A DNA stretch of 64,000 nucleotides from CAYUQT01 sp964596165 (GTDB lineage: Bacteria; Planctomycetota; Phycisphaerae; UBA1845; JAFGLZ01): the NCBI GenBank assembly GCA_964596165.1, contig CAZQTW010000033.1, positions 1-64,000 on the forward strand, in the 5' to 3' direction. The position numbers and the translations under genes are program-made. Shown piece by piece: positions 1 to 8,724 of this stretch. Under the pieces are notes generated by a model that had not been told where the DNA came from, made no database searches, and saw only the letters and a list, made by a program, of their open reading frames with translations. Within the stretch, counting starts at the first letter, position 1, and each line of letters begins with the position of its first letter.

Positions 1-55
1 GCAGATCAGAGCCCGGCTATGCTATGGATCGGGCTTGAAAGTGCCAAACTCCAGG

Positions 56-77
56 CACTGGCAGCAAGCTGCCAGTG
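56..77. repeat. Perfect short palindrome, intergenic hairpin
   Basis: Bases 56-65 (CACTGGCAGC) and 68-77 (GCTGCCAGTG) form a perfect 10-bp stem with a two-base loop, in non-coding DNA ahead of the first gene. There is no T-tract, so it is not a typical intrinsic terminator. It resembles dispersed intergenic hairpins of planctomycete genomes, but only one copy is visible here. Confidence 0.6.
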
Positions 78-197
78 GCACCCCCTGCTGTTGGGTTGGT
101 TCGGATCAGGCATCGCGGGGGGAGGGCGACGAATTCAGGCGGAGAGCTGCACGGTCCGGTCTCCTCCCTCACGGTTGCGGTTCTGATTGGTGGGGCG

Positions 198-1445
198 ATG
201 CGTACACGAATCCAGTTGGGAACCTGGTCGACCTTTCTATACGTCCTTGTGATTGTCGTCTTCTGTGGACGGGGGGTGCCGTCGGCCTCAGCGGAGGAAA
301 AGAAGGTGGCAACCACGACGCTGCCGTGCGAGAAGTACATTGCCCTGCGGGACGGCCTGCCGAACTGCCGCATCCGATTCGCGAACGGGAAGAAAGGTCG
401 CGTCGCGTTTCTCGGCGGCTCGATCACCTGGGCCGACAACGGCTGGCGGTCGATGGTGTGTGAGGATCTGAAGAGGCGGTTTCCGCAGACTCAGTTCGAC
501 TTTGTTAACGCGGGCATCCCGTCGACGGATACGGCCCTGGCGCCGTTTCGGTTCGACGATACGGTGCTCAAGCGGGGTCTGGTCGATTTGCTTTTCGTCG
601 AATTTGCCGTGAATGACGAGACCAACGGGCGGACGGCCACCGAGAGCGTCCGCGGGATGGAGGGCGTCGTCCGCAAGGCCAGGGCAAGCAACCCCGCGAT
701 GGACGTTGTGATCATGTACTTCGTCGAGCCGGCCAAGATGGAGGCCTACCGCAAGGGCAAGACGCCGACGGTCATCGTCAGCCATGAGAAGGTGGCCGTG
801 CATTACCGCATCCCGTCGATCGATCTGGCCCGGGAGGTTACCGAGCGGATCGACGCGGGCGAGTTCACATGGGCCGACTTCCGCGATCTGCATCCGTCGC
901 CGTTTGGCCATGGGATCTACGCCCGCGGCATCGATCGGCTGTTTGAGCTGGCCTGGAAGGCACCGTTGCCCGACGACGCGAAGGTACGCGCACATCCGAT
1001 GCCTGAGCGGCCGGTCGAGCCGTTCCACTATGGTCGCGGGCGCTTCGTCGATACAGATAAGGCTCAGATCGTAGGCGGCTGGCGGGTGGATCCTTCGTGG
1101 AGACCGAAGCAAGGCGACACGCGTGAAGGATTCGTGAGCGTCCCCATGCTGGTAGCCGAAGAGCCCGGCGCGACGCTGAAGCTCGCGTTTGACGGTACGG
1201 CCATCGGCCTGCTGGTGGTGGCCGGCTACGACGTAGGTGTCATCGAGTTTTCGATCGACGGCGGCTCATTCAGGCGTCTCGATCAGTACACGCAATGGAG
1301 CGAGTACCTTCACATCCCGTGGGCCTACATCCTTGATGCAGAGCTGAAACCGGGCAAGCATGAGCTGACGCTTAGGACGACGGATCAAAAGAACGCCAAG
1401 AGCCGTGGCCATTCGGCTAGGATCGTGAAGTTCCTGGTCAACTGA
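198..1445 (+). CDS. Exported SGNH/GDSL-family hydrolase
   Basis: A 415-aa protein. The ATG at 198 puts a hydrophobic export signal first (residues about 10-30, ending near ASAEE); the reading frame is open further upstream but those residues do not look like a protein start. SGNH-hydrolase blocks are visible: FLGGSITW near residue 70 carries the nucleophile Ser of block I, VEFAVNDE supplies the block III Asn, and DLHPSPFGHG supplies the catalytic Asp-x-x-His. About 130 residues after the last block form a beta-rich C-terminal domain. The family removes acyl (often acetyl) groups from carbohydrates, here probably outside the cytoplasm. It lies 126 bp before a co-directional heparinase-like gene, which suggests joint work on a decorated polysaccharide. 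Substrate unknown. Confidence 0.85.
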   Translation: MRTRIQLGTWSTFLYVLVIVVFCGRGVPSASAEEKKVATTTLPCEKYIALRDGLPNCRIRFANGKKGRVAFLGGSITWADNGWRSMVCEDLKRRFPQTQFDFVNAGIPSTDTALAPFRFDDTVLKRGLVDLLFVEFAVNDETNGRTATESVRGMEGVVRKARASNPAMDVVIMYFVEPAKMEAYRKGKTPTVIVSHEKVAVHYRIPSIDLAREVTERIDAGEFTWADFRDLHPSPFGHGIYARGIDRLFELAWKAPLPDDAKVRAHPMPERPVEPFHYGRGRFVDTDKAQIVGGWRVDPSWRPKQGDTREGFVSVPMLVAEEPGATLKLAFDGTAIGLLVVAGYDVGVIEFSIDGGSFRRLDQYTQWSEYLHIPWAYILDAELKPGKHELTLRTTDQKNAKSRGHSARIVKFLVN

Positions 1446-1446
1446 G

Positions 1447-1545
1447 CGGGGGCATCTTGCCCGCCCCAAGAGACGCAAGGAGAGCGAGTGCGAAGCGTGC
1501 ACAAGCCAGGGGAAACGGGTGGGACGCCCGCGCTTCCAAACGGCT
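1447..1545. repeat. REP-like GC-rich intergenic element
   Basis: Between two co-directional genes, a GGGCATCTTGCCCGCC core (1450-1465) is followed by GGGTGGGACGCCCGCGC (about 1519-1535); each can fold on itself. A related GGGCATCATGCCCGCC core occurs at 58230-58245 in another non-coding stretch. This fits a dispersed REP-type element; copy number in the genome cannot be seen from the window. Confidence 0.4.
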
Positions 1546-1571
1546 CTCGTTTACGTGTGAGGTATCCTCAG

Positions 1572-4070
1572 ATGATGGTAATCGCACACATGGTGGCGGC
1601 ATTTGTTGTCGCACAGACGCAGCCTTCTGGGAAGATCACCTGGCAGCATCCTGCCGGCATGGTGACGGAACAGACCATCGTGGAGGTCAGAGAGAAGATC
1701 CAGTCACATGAATGGGCCAAGCGGACGTGGGCCACGCGAAACAAGTCGCTGGAGCGATGGCTTGCAGTCTCGTCGGAGGAATTACGACGGATCTTCCCCA
1801 AGAAGCGAGGGAACGTCTATCACAACCTGTCGTGCCCGACGGATCGATGCACGCTGACATTCGACCCCTTCAAGAATGATGAATTCACGTGTCCTTCGTG
1901 CGGCAAGAAGTACGCCCCCGATACCGACCCGGGGGTGTACGGCAAGGGTGATCGATATCACGGGACGATGTACGACGGCTGGGCCTGCCGGTTCTATCAG
2001 TTGGCGTGCGGCGTGGCGATGGACCTGGCGTTGGTGGGGCGTGTGGAGGCGGGGGCGGATGCGGACAAACACTTTGCCCGCGCCATCGAAATCCTGTCGC
2101 TCTACGCGAGTACTGTCGAAGGGATTCGCACACGGGAGGACAAGGACCCGGCGATGCGGGTCATCCTGACGTACCATCGCGAGGGCGACAACAAGGTCCT
2201 CAACGAACTGGCCGTTGCCTATGAATTGCTCCGAGACCACATGACGTCGGCCGACCGCGAGCGATTCGAGCGTGCGGTTCTGCGACGCATGCTTGACGAT
2301 GTGATGCTCGAGCCGATCTACCGGACCGACTGGAACAACGTCTACCAGTGGCATCGGACGATTCTTCAGGTCGCGTTGAGCCTGGAACGGGAAGACCTGA
2401 TCGACTGGGTCTTCGGATACGGGGCGTCTGACCCGGAACACCAGCCTGAACACCGCAGCGTGCGCCGACTGGCCAAGACGCACTTCAAACCGGACGGGGC
2501 GTTCTGGGAGATGTGCTCGGGGTATCACCTGTATCCTGTCTTCTTCTTTTGTGAGTTGGCCGTCGTCTCGCGCAACCTCGTCTGGATGGATCCGAAACGT
2601 TTTCCCGCCGACCGCTACGACCTGACCAATCGCGGGAGTGAGGCCGGCCGGGTGATTCACAACTCCCTGGAGTGGTTCATGTCGATGGCCATGCCGGATC
2701 GCACGATGCCGACGATCGGCGATTCAGTGGCCCCACGGGCGGGGATGGACGACTACTATACAACGGCCGAGGTCGGCTACCGGTTCTACGGTGTCAAGGC
2801 GGTAGGTGACTACGAGAAGCTGAGGAAGGGCCAGCGGGAGTGGGCCGCGCTGCTGTACGGTGCGTCGGAGATCGTCAAACACGATCTGCCGTATGCCAGT
2901 TCATGCCTCTCGAGCGGGTGGGTTTCGCTGCGAAACGAGTGGAAGGGCAATCGGGTCTGGGTTGGCCTGAACGCACTGATTCCCGGCGGAGGTCATCAGC
3001 ACGCCGACCGCCTGGGCCTGCTGACGTATTCCCACGGTCAGTTGCTCTTGCTCGAGAAGGCCACGCCCTACAACGAGGCCGTGACGCGGGTCCTCGGTAC
3101 GCTTTCGCCCTCGCACAATACGGTGACGGTCGACAAGACTTCGCAGAAGCAGGGCGAAGACCTCAAGGGTGATGAGATTCCCAGGGTAACGCACTTCTAT
3201 GCGGGGCCTGTAGTCAAATTCGCTGAGCTGCGCGGGGATCGGATCTATGGCCAGACGAAGATCTATCGGCGGAGTGTGGCCTTGATCGAAGACATCATCG
3301 CCGACGTGTTTCAGGTCGAGGGGGGGAGGACACATGATTGGGTCATCCACCACTCGGGGACGGCACCTCAACTGTCGATGGCTCTCGAAAAGGGTGCGTT
3401 TGAACCGGCTCAGTGGATCGCCAATGGCACCGGCCGGGTCTTGAGCGCCAAGACGGATGGATCGTGGGATGCACGTTGGATCGTGGGGGGCGTGACATCG
3501 CGTCTGAGCATGCTGGGCAGTCCGGGCACTGAGGTCTATGCCCTGGAAACCTATCCCATCAACAATGCCTTCGTGACGCCGACGAATCCACCGTGTCAGA
3601 CGCTCTGCGTTCGACGGGGTGATGATTCATCGTTTGTGGCGGTCTGGGATGCGTGGCGTGACTCACCGAATCTGCAAGTCATATCCGCTGGCAGTACGCC
3701 CGGCAGTCTGATCATCAGGACGGCCACGAACACCTACCACCTCCTGTTTGGCCAGCGCGAGGCGAGATTCGGGGACGGCTTGGCGATGAAGAGCGATGGG
3801 GAGTTCGCTTTGTTCAGGGACTGCGATGCGGCGGTCCTGATTGGGGGTACGTTGCTGGAGGTCAATTCACCGGCCGGCGACGTGCGGCTGGTTCTGGATA
3901 ACCCCGCGACGGCCTCGGCGAAATTCGCCGACGGTGTGGCCACGTTGGATCTTTCCGGCGACATCCAATACGATACCTACGGCGGCCAGGATTACCCACG
4001 GCCTGTCCCGGCGGTGCGTGCGAAGATCGATGGGAAGCTTTGGAAGGTGGACAAGCAGCAGCAGCGATAG
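1572..4070 (+). CDS. Exported heparinase II/III-like polysaccharide lyase family protein
   Basis: An 832-aa protein starting at ATG 1572 with a short hydrophobic signal (MVAAFVVAQ). The middle resembles an (alpha/alpha) toroid of alginate/heparin lyases (residues about 130-440). The heparinase II/III signature follows near residue 473: GGGHQHADRLGLL, then a YNEAV...SHNTVTVDKTSQ stretch, with the His that binds uronic-acid substrate in the family. The C-terminal 300 residues are beta-sandwich-like. Residues about 87-112 hold four cysteines (SCPTDRC, then TCPSC) that look like a small metal-binding knuckle. The paralogue at 50774 has a similar CPTC in the same place. Expected role: eliminative cleavage of a uronic-acid-containing polysaccharide outside the cytoplasm. 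True substrate unknown. Confidence 0.8.
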   Translation: MMVIAHMVAAFVVAQTQPSGKITWQHPAGMVTEQTIVEVREKIQSHEWAKRTWATRNKSLERWLAVSSEELRRIFPKKRGNVYHNLSCPTDRCTLTFDPFKNDEFTCPSCGKKYAPDTDPGVYGKGDRYHGTMYDGWACRFYQLACGVAMDLALVGRVEAGADADKHFARAIEILSLYASTVEGIRTREDKDPAMRVILTYHREGDNKVLNELAVAYELLRDHMTSADRERFERAVLRRMLDDVMLEPIYRTDWNNVYQWHRTILQVALSLEREDLIDWVFGYGASDPEHQPEHRSVRRLAKTHFKPDGAFWEMCSGYHLYPVFFFCELAVVSRNLVWMDPKRFPADRYDLTNRGSEAGRVIHNSLEWFMSMAMPDRTMPTIGDSVAPRAGMDDYYTTAEVGYRFYGVKAVGDYEKLRKGQREWAALLYGASEIVKHDLPYASSCLSSGWVSLRNEWKGNRVWVGLNALIPGGGHQHADRLGLLTYSHGQLLLLEKATPYNEAVTRVLGTLSPSHNTVTVDKTSQKQGEDLKGDEIPRVTHFYAGPVVKFAELRGDRIYGQTKIYRRSVALIEDIIADVFQVEGGRTHDWVIHHSGTAPQLSMALEKGAFEPAQWIANGTGRVLSAKTDGSWDARWIVGGVTSRLSMLGSPGTEVYALETYPINNAFVTPTNPPCQTLCVRRGDDSSFVAVWDAWRDSPNLQVISAGSTPGSLIIRTATNTYHLLFGQREARFGDGLAMKSDGEFALFRDCDAAVLIGGTLLEVNSPAGDVRLVLDNPATASAKFADGVATLDLSGDIQYDTYGGQDYPRPVPAVRAKIDGKLWKVDKQQQR

Positions 4071-4105
4071 GCGTCGGCCTGACGTGTGCAGGTCGCGTTG
4101 CTCCT

Positions 4106-5197
4106 TCAAGACTTCGGAACTGAGTTTTCCAACATCTTCAGGTGGCAGCGCATGAGTCTGCCCGTCTTTTCGTCACGGAGGTGCAGGCCGTTGCCCTCGC
4201 ACCATCGGTAGGCCTTGCAGGTGGCACAAGGGCCGGTTCGGGTCCACCGTCGGTCTCGCATAACCTTGAATCGGTTTTGCCAACAGTCGATGAAATCGTC
4301 GCGATAGATGTTGCCCTGGATGTAGTCACCGCGGAGGCTCGGGCAGGCGGATATGGATCCGTCGGCCAACACGGAGCCGACGTTGATCCCTGCCCAGCAG
4401 AAGAACACGCCGGTGCGGGCCTTGCGCTCGTAGGGTCCGAGGAAGCCCTCGCAGCCATAGCTGGCCAGGATCTTGCCCTCTTCACGCGTGGTCTTGATGA
4501 ATTCCATGAGTTCCCTGAACTGCTCATTCGTAATGTCCAGGAGCGGATCGTCCGCGGCGCGCCCCTTGGGAAAGATGGTTCCCACGCGCCACCGCTTGAC
4601 GCCTCGGTCGATCAGAAGCTTCTTGACGTCGTGAAGTTCGCCGAAGTTTTTCTGATTGACGCAGGTAATGACGTCGAAATTCAATGTGCCGGGCCTCGTC
4701 GCCAGTTCCACCGCCTCCAGTGCTCGCGGAAACGAGTCGGGGCGGCCCCGCAGCCAGTTGTGGCTGTCGGCCAGGCCATCTACGCTGATCGACAGGGAGC
4801 GGAGGCCGGAATCCATCAACTTCGAAAACCGCGATTCGGTCATCGCGTAGCCGTTGGTTACGAATCCCCACGGAAATCCCCTTCGTGCGAGATCGGCCCC
4901 GCAGGCCTCGAGGTCTTCACGCAGGAGCGGTTCGCCGCCCGTCAGGACGATCGTCGTACGGGCGGGTTTGTAGATCTCGGCGACGCGGTCGACCACACGC
5001 AGAAAGTCTTCCAGCGGCATGTCGTTCTGGGCCGGACCAATCCGACAGTCTGATCCGCAGTGCCTGCACGCCAGGTTGCACCGGAGCGTGCATTCCCAGA
5101 AGAGGTAGGTCAGGTCATGAAGGGCGGTTTTGGCCTTGCGATACACCCGGGCCAGGTCGAGGATGAGGCGTTCTCGAAGCGGTAGACCCGTATTCAT
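4106..5197 (-). CDS. Radical SAM/SPASM enzyme of rSAM/lipoprotein-system type
   Basis: A 363-aa protein. The cluster motif C40-x3-C44-x2-C47 (within ECTLRCNLACRHCGSDC) binds the SAM-dependent [4Fe-4S] cluster, and GGEPLL follows. The C-terminal third (from FFCWAGINVGS) carries many cysteines, including CATC and WCEGNG, as in SPASM domains that hold extra clusters and act on peptides. The N-terminal stretch leading into LTYLFWECTLRC matches what I remember of the family labelled 'radical SAM enzyme, rSAM/lipoprotein system'. Upstream on the same strand, ending 15 bp before this start, is a 41-aa lipoprotein gene, and beyond it a 43-aa one, the likely substrates. SD is TTGGAG, 5 nt before ATG. 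The 3' end converges on the heparinase-like gene. Confidence 0.88.
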   Translation of the reverse strand: MNTGLPLRERLILDLARVYRKAKTALHDLTYLFWECTLRCNLACRHCGSDCRIGPAQNDMPLEDFLRVVDRVAEIYKPARTTIVLTGGEPLLREDLEACGADLARRGFPWGFVTNGYAMTESRFSKLMDSGLRSLSISVDGLADSHNWLRGRPDSFPRALEAVELATRPGTLNFDVITCVNQKNFGELHDVKKLLIDRGVKRWRVGTIFPKGRAADDPLLDITNEQFRELMEFIKTTREEGKILASYGCEGFLGPYERKARTGVFFCWAGINVGSVLADGSISACPSLRGDYIQGNIYRDDFIDCWQNRFKVMRDRRWTRTGPCATCKAYRWCEGNGLHLRDEKTGRLMRCHLKMLENSVPKS

Positions 5198-5212
5198 TGA
5201 ATCTCCAAGGAT

Positions 5213-5338
5213 CTACACCATCGGAGCGCCGTAGAGCGGCTGAATCGGCGGATTCCACACATCGCCCAGACAGCCGCTTAGGCCTGGGATTGTTGTCCCC
5301 ATTAGGAATATCAACACGCGGTACATCAATCGTCGCAT
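5213..5338 (-). CDS. Mini-lipoprotein A, putative partner of the adjacent radical SAM enzyme
   Basis: A 41-aa frame on the minus strand, too short for most gene callers. It starts MRRLMYRVLIF, continues through a hydrophobic segment and reaches the lipobox LSGC at residues 20-23. The predicted mature peptide is only 19 residues and ends QPLYGAPMV. The neighbouring mini-lipoprotein B shares the R/K-L-x-Y start, the LSGC lipobox and a C-terminal YG-x-P motif, which is strong evidence that both are real and related. It stops 15 bp before the radical SAM gene, so the two are almost surely co-transcribed. SD is weak (GGGGCGATGGC before ATG). Role by inference: an exported, lipid-anchored peptide modified by the SPASM enzyme. 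Confidence 0.75.
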   Translation of the reverse strand: MRRLMYRVLIFLMGTTIPGLSGCLGDVWNPPIQPLYGAPMV

Positions 5339-5480
5339 GCCATCGCCCCGGGTGTATGCGTTGGAGTTTACCACCGGCGTGCTCCCCAGCGCCGGTCCAT
5401 TAGCCTCGGAGTATCTTCCTCCGGTGACAGGCGTTCAGTAGCAAGACACCGTCAGATGAAGCATCCGCCTTTGCGGGCCG

Positions 5481-5612
5481 TCATGTGCCGGGTGGAGGAC
5501 CGTAGTAGACGACCGGTCCGGGGAAGAGGTCGCTCAACGGGCACCCACTCAGGCAGGCCATCATTGCTCCCATGATCAGCAGTACAGAGCCGTACAGCAA
5601 TCGTTTCAGCAC
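5481..5612 (-). CDS. Mini-lipoprotein B, second putative radical SAM partner
   Basis: A 43-aa minus-strand frame with a GTG start preceded by a strong SD (GGAGGTG, 7 nt spacing). It begins MLKRLLYGSVLLIM, has a hydrophobic core and a lipobox LSGC at residues 21-24, then a 20-residue mature part rich in Pro, Gly and Tyr ending VYYGPPPGT. It is a diverged paralogue of the lipoprotein at 5213-5338, 142 bp away in the same direction and ahead of the radical SAM gene. The shared YG-x-P near the C-terminus is the best candidate modification site. I recall a similar Y-G-x-P motif in lipoproteins of the Bacteroidetes rSAM/lipoprotein system, though those are longer. Confidence 0.75.
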   Translation of the reverse strand: MLKRLLYGSVLLIMGAMMACLSGCPLSDLFPGPVVYYGPPPGT

Positions 5613-5788
5613 AGGTACACCTCCGGCACGGAACCGCCTGTATGGAGCCCGATCAGTTGCTGATTCTATTCCTCCTATCGGCCAAGGTCCACCGGATTCG
5701 TCAACCTACTTCTTGAATACGACAATCGTAACCAGTTCTCAATACAGGGTTTGTGATTCTGACCGGGCGTCCGGCGCATGAAGATGTC

Positions 5789-6496
5789 CTACTCGCCCGG
5801 CAGGATTGGTCCCAACGCCGCCGCCCATATGCCGTAGCCGCTGGGGTTCAGATGGAGGCCGTCTTTGAGGAACAGCTCGGGTCGTGGCCTACCGTCGGCG
5901 TCGAGCAGCAGCTTGCCCAGATCGGCATACGTGATCTTGGGGTCTCGTTTGGCCAGGTCCTGCATCATGGAGTTGACCTTGAGCATCTTGTCCCTCAGTT
6001 TCCATCGAGCGTTGGACAGCTTGATTGAGAGGATGACGATTCGTGTCTGGGGAAGCGTTTGGCGGGTCTTTCGGATCAGGGCCTTGAGGTCCGCGAGGAC
6101 CTGTTCGGGCGACTTGCCCGCGGCGATATCGTTGTCACCTGCATAGAGGACGATCGTCTTGGGTTTGTAGGGCAGGATGATCCGATCGGCATACAGGAGC
6201 ACATCGGCATAGGTCGAGCCGCCGAATCCTCGGTTGATTGTGTCGAGATCGGGGAACATGGTGTTTGTGTCCCACAGCCGTATGGTCGAACTGCCGACGA
6301 AGAGGACGGCGCCTTGGGGCGGTGGGGTCACCCTGTCCTGGCGTTCGAACGCCAGGATGGCTTTCTCCCAGAGGGCCTTGGCGGCTGGCCTTGAAGCGGT
6401 TCGAGTACTTGTTTGGGCCTTGCCTTGTGGGGATGAAGCTGTCAACGAAAGTACGGCGCAGGTTGCCGCCAGCCGAAATGTCACGAGGTCAGTCAT
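5789..6496 (-). CDS. Exported SGNH/GDSL hydrolase
   Basis: A 235-aa protein starting at ATG 6496 with SD CAGGAG. The first 27 residues look like a signal peptide. Block I is VLFVGSSTIRLW (nucleophile Ser), block II is GGSTYADVLLYADRI, block III is YAGDNDIA, and block V is DGLHLNPSGY with the catalytic Asp/His pair. It belongs to the platelet-activating-factor-acetylhydrolase-like branch of SGNH esterases, whose bacterial members deacetylate sugars. It is unrelated in detail to the 415-aa SGNH protein at 198. It is divergent from the sialidase (81 bp apart), so the two may share control; O-acetyl removal from sialic acid would make sense but is a guess. Confidence 0.85.
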   Translation of the reverse strand: MTDLVTFRLAATCAVLSLTASSPQGKAQTSTRTASRPAAKALWEKAILAFERQDRVTPPPQGAVLFVGSSTIRLWDTNTMFPDLDTINRGFGGSTYADVLLYADRIILPYKPKTIVLYAGDNDIAAGKSPEQVLADLKALIRKTRQTLPQTRIVILSIKLSNARWKLRDKMLKVNSMMQDLAKRDPKITYADLGKLLLDADGRPRPELFLKDGLHLNPSGYGIWAAALGPILPGE

Positions 6497-6577
6497 GCCT
6501 TGCTCCTGTTTGATCGGATGATCGGCGGTTAAGATACCACACGTTGGGCTCCTGGGAATCGGGAAAGGGGAAGCAAG

Positions 6578-7726
6578 ATGATCCCATGCAATAGCACGGC
6601 AGTTGTCTGCCTAGGATTGGTGTGTGCCGTGGGGGCAGGCGGCGCGGTTGCCCAGGAGAAGGTGAGAGCGATGGAGCACATTATCGTATACAAGGAAGCG
6701 GGCCGATTCGGCGGCTGGCCGGCCAACCACGGGATCTGGTCGTGGGGCGATGAGATCGTCGTCGGATTCAGCAGGGGGTATTTCAAGTACCTCGGTCCGG
6801 AGCGACATGCAATCGACCGCGAGAAGCCCGAGGAACACTGGCTGGCCCGCAGCAAGGATGGCGGAAAGACTTGGACGCTGGAGAATCCGTCAACCCAGGG
6901 GGTGCTCGTGCCTCAAGGTCCGGGCCTGCACGGGGTTCGGCCGCCGGGTCTGGTCGAGGCCGAACCGGTGGACTGCCCGGGCGGGATTGACTTTGCCCAT
7001 CCCGATTTCGCGATGACCGTCCGTATGCATGACGTCCACACGGGCGCGTCACGGTTTTACTACTCGACTGATCGCTGTCACACGTGGAAGGGGCCGTTCA
7101 AACTGCCCCTGTTCGGTCAGAAGGGGATTGCAGCGAGGACGGACTACATTGTGGACGGCAAACACGATTGCCTGTTGTTCCTGACGGCATCGAAGCAGAA
7201 CGGCAAGGAAGGGCGGCCGGTGTGCGTTCGCACGCACGATGGGGGCAAGAGTTGGACGTTCGTTGCTTGGATCGGTCCCGAACCGAAGGGGTTCAGTATT
7301 ATGCCGGCCACGGTCCGGCTTTCCGCCACGGACATCCTGACGGCGGTTCGTTGCCACGAGGGATCGAGGCGATGGATTGACGCATGGTTGTCGCAGGACA
7401 ACGGCGAAACCTGGCGGTTGCTGAGTACGCCCGCGCCCGACACCGGAGAGGGGAACCCGGCCGCGATGATCCGGCTGAGGGACGGACGGATCTGTGTAAC
7501 TTACGGCTATCGCGCCAAGCCCTACGGCATTCGCGCTCGGCTTAGCGCCGATCAGGGTCGAACCTGGGGTCCGGAGATCATCCTGCGAGACGACGGCGGC
7601 GGGCGTGATCTGGGCTATCCGAGGACGGTTCAGCGGGAGGACGGGAAGATCGTGACCGTTTACTATTTCCATGACCGTCCGAAGACGGAGCGTTACATTG
7701 CCGCAACGATCTGGGACGCCCGCTGA
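6578..7726 (+). CDS. Exported sialidase/BNR-repeat (neuraminidase-fold) protein
   Basis: A 382-aa protein with an N-terminal signal (SNVVCLG-like hydrophobic stretch ending near AVAQE). Four Asp-box repeats of the S-x-D-x-G-x-T-W type are visible: SKDGGKTW, THDGGKSW, SQDNGETW and SADQGRTW, spaced as in six-bladed sialidase propellers. ATG 6578 follows an AGGGGAAG ribosome site. The family cleaves terminal sialic acids or related nonulosonic acids, but BNR proteins without the full Arg triad exist and I did not establish the triad here. It is divergent from an SGNH esterase and close to a group of polysaccharide-acting genes. Probably periplasmic or secreted. Confidence 0.8.
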   Translation: MIPCNSTAVVCLGLVCAVGAGGAVAQEKVRAMEHIIVYKEAGRFGGWPANHGIWSWGDEIVVGFSRGYFKYLGPERHAIDREKPEEHWLARSKDGGKTWTLENPSTQGVLVPQGPGLHGVRPPGLVEAEPVDCPGGIDFAHPDFAMTVRMHDVHTGASRFYYSTDRCHTWKGPFKLPLFGQKGIAARTDYIVDGKHDCLLFLTASKQNGKEGRPVCVRTHDGGKSWTFVAWIGPEPKGFSIMPATVRLSATDILTAVRCHEGSRRWIDAWLSQDNGETWRLLSTPAPDTGEGNPAAMIRLRDGRICVTYGYRAKPYGIRARLSADQGRTWGPEIILRDDGGGRDLGYPRTVQREDGKIVTVYYFHDRPKTERYIAATIWDAR

Positions 7727-7794
7727 GCCCGACTCTTCGACAGGTGGGGCGATTCGGGTATCCTGGAGCGGGGCGGATACGTCGGGGAAAGCGC

Positions 7795-8448
7795 ATGACC
7801 GACGGCGGAACGACACGGTCGGATCCGGAACGGATCAGCGACTATCTCGGCACCTATGAGAACGGAGTCATTCGACTCGACGGCCCGGTCAACTGGAGCA
7901 GCGGTACTCGTGTGATTGTTCGCGTTGCCGAACCCAAGGCTTTCGCGCCTTGTGAGTTGGGCCCCGTGATCATCGCGGGATTCGGCTTGGCCGGTCGTTG
8001 GGTGGCGGACATCTTCGATCGGCATGGCATCGACTATGTGGTCGTCGACGAGAATCCTCAAACCATCGCGGCGCAGAAGTCACTCGGCCGGCGGGTTGTT
8101 CTGGGAGACATCAGTCAGGAGCAGACGCTCCGCGAGGCCGGGATCGAGAAGGCTTCCATTCTGGCATTGACCGTGCCGGACGAACAGGCGGTTCTCAAGG
8201 CCACTCGGCTCGCCCGTCGTCTCAAGCCGGACCTCTACATTGTGGCTCGAACGACGTATACGTCGGCGGGGATTCAAGCGCATGAACTGGGGGCCGACGA
8301 CGTCATCAAGGCCGAACAGACGGTCGCCCGGCAGTTCTACGAGATGCTGCTCCGCAAAGTCTGCGGCCGATCGGCGCCGCCCATGAACGGGGAGGGACCG
8401 GCCGTCGCCAAACCGAGGCTTCCTGCGGCCCAAGAAGACCCCACCTGA
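7795..8448 (+). CDS. AF2212-like N-terminus fused to a TrkA-N (RCK) NAD-binding domain
   Basis: A 217-aa cytoplasmic protein. Residues about 18-45 (GTYENGVIRLDGPVNW...GTRVIVRV) match the small AF2212-type beta domain known from antitoxin-like proteins. Residues about 60-185 are a Rossmann TrkA-N domain: IIAGFGLAGRWVA dinucleotide loop, the acidic VVVDENP that binds NAD ribose, GDISQEQTLREAGI and ALTVPDEQAVL. The C-terminal TrkA-C ligand domain is missing, and no channel or Trk/Ktr subunit is adjacent. It would be a free-standing regulator for a K+ channel or exchanger encoded elsewhere. ATG 7795 is chosen because the residues upstream of it look non-coding. Confidence 0.75.
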   Translation: MTDGGTTRSDPERISDYLGTYENGVIRLDGPVNWSSGTRVIVRVAEPKAFAPCELGPVIIAGFGLAGRWVADIFDRHGIDYVVVDENPQTIAAQKSLGRRVVLGDISQEQTLREAGIEKASILALTVPDEQAVLKATRLARRLKPDLYIVARTTYTSAGIQAHELGADDVIKAEQTVARQFYEMLLRKVCGRSAPPMNGEGPAVAKPRLPAAQEDPT

Positions 8449-8724
8449 TTTCGGAGCGACGGCCGACGACGATACGTGACGGCCGAGGTCGCGGCTCACC
8501 AGTTCACATGTGGACCTGCAATGCGGTGGGGTTGTTTCGTTTCGCGGAGAGCGAATGGGCGGTTGGAATCATCGGTGCAACGCCCACGCCCGTGAATGGG
8601 TTCAAGCCGCCGATGGGCGGCGGGGCTGTGCGGGCAACAAGTCTGCCGTTCTCTTTCCGAACGGTCCAGCCGATCAGCAGAGGCCATACGGGGCTGATGA
8701 GCGTTTACGACTCTGCCTGCGAAG

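Noticed and set aside
288..1112. 274-codon minus-strand frame
   Set aside because: Antisense of the SGNH hydrolase, which has all catalytic blocks.
5745..5760. 15-base match (AGAATCACAAACCCT on the minus strand) to 63974-63988
   Set aside because: A match of this length is expected by chance in a 64-kb window.
8449..8724. Short frames on both strands between the TrkA-N gene and the kinase fusion
   Set aside because: None has a ribosome site, a family signature or a hydrophobic segment; treated as intergenic.
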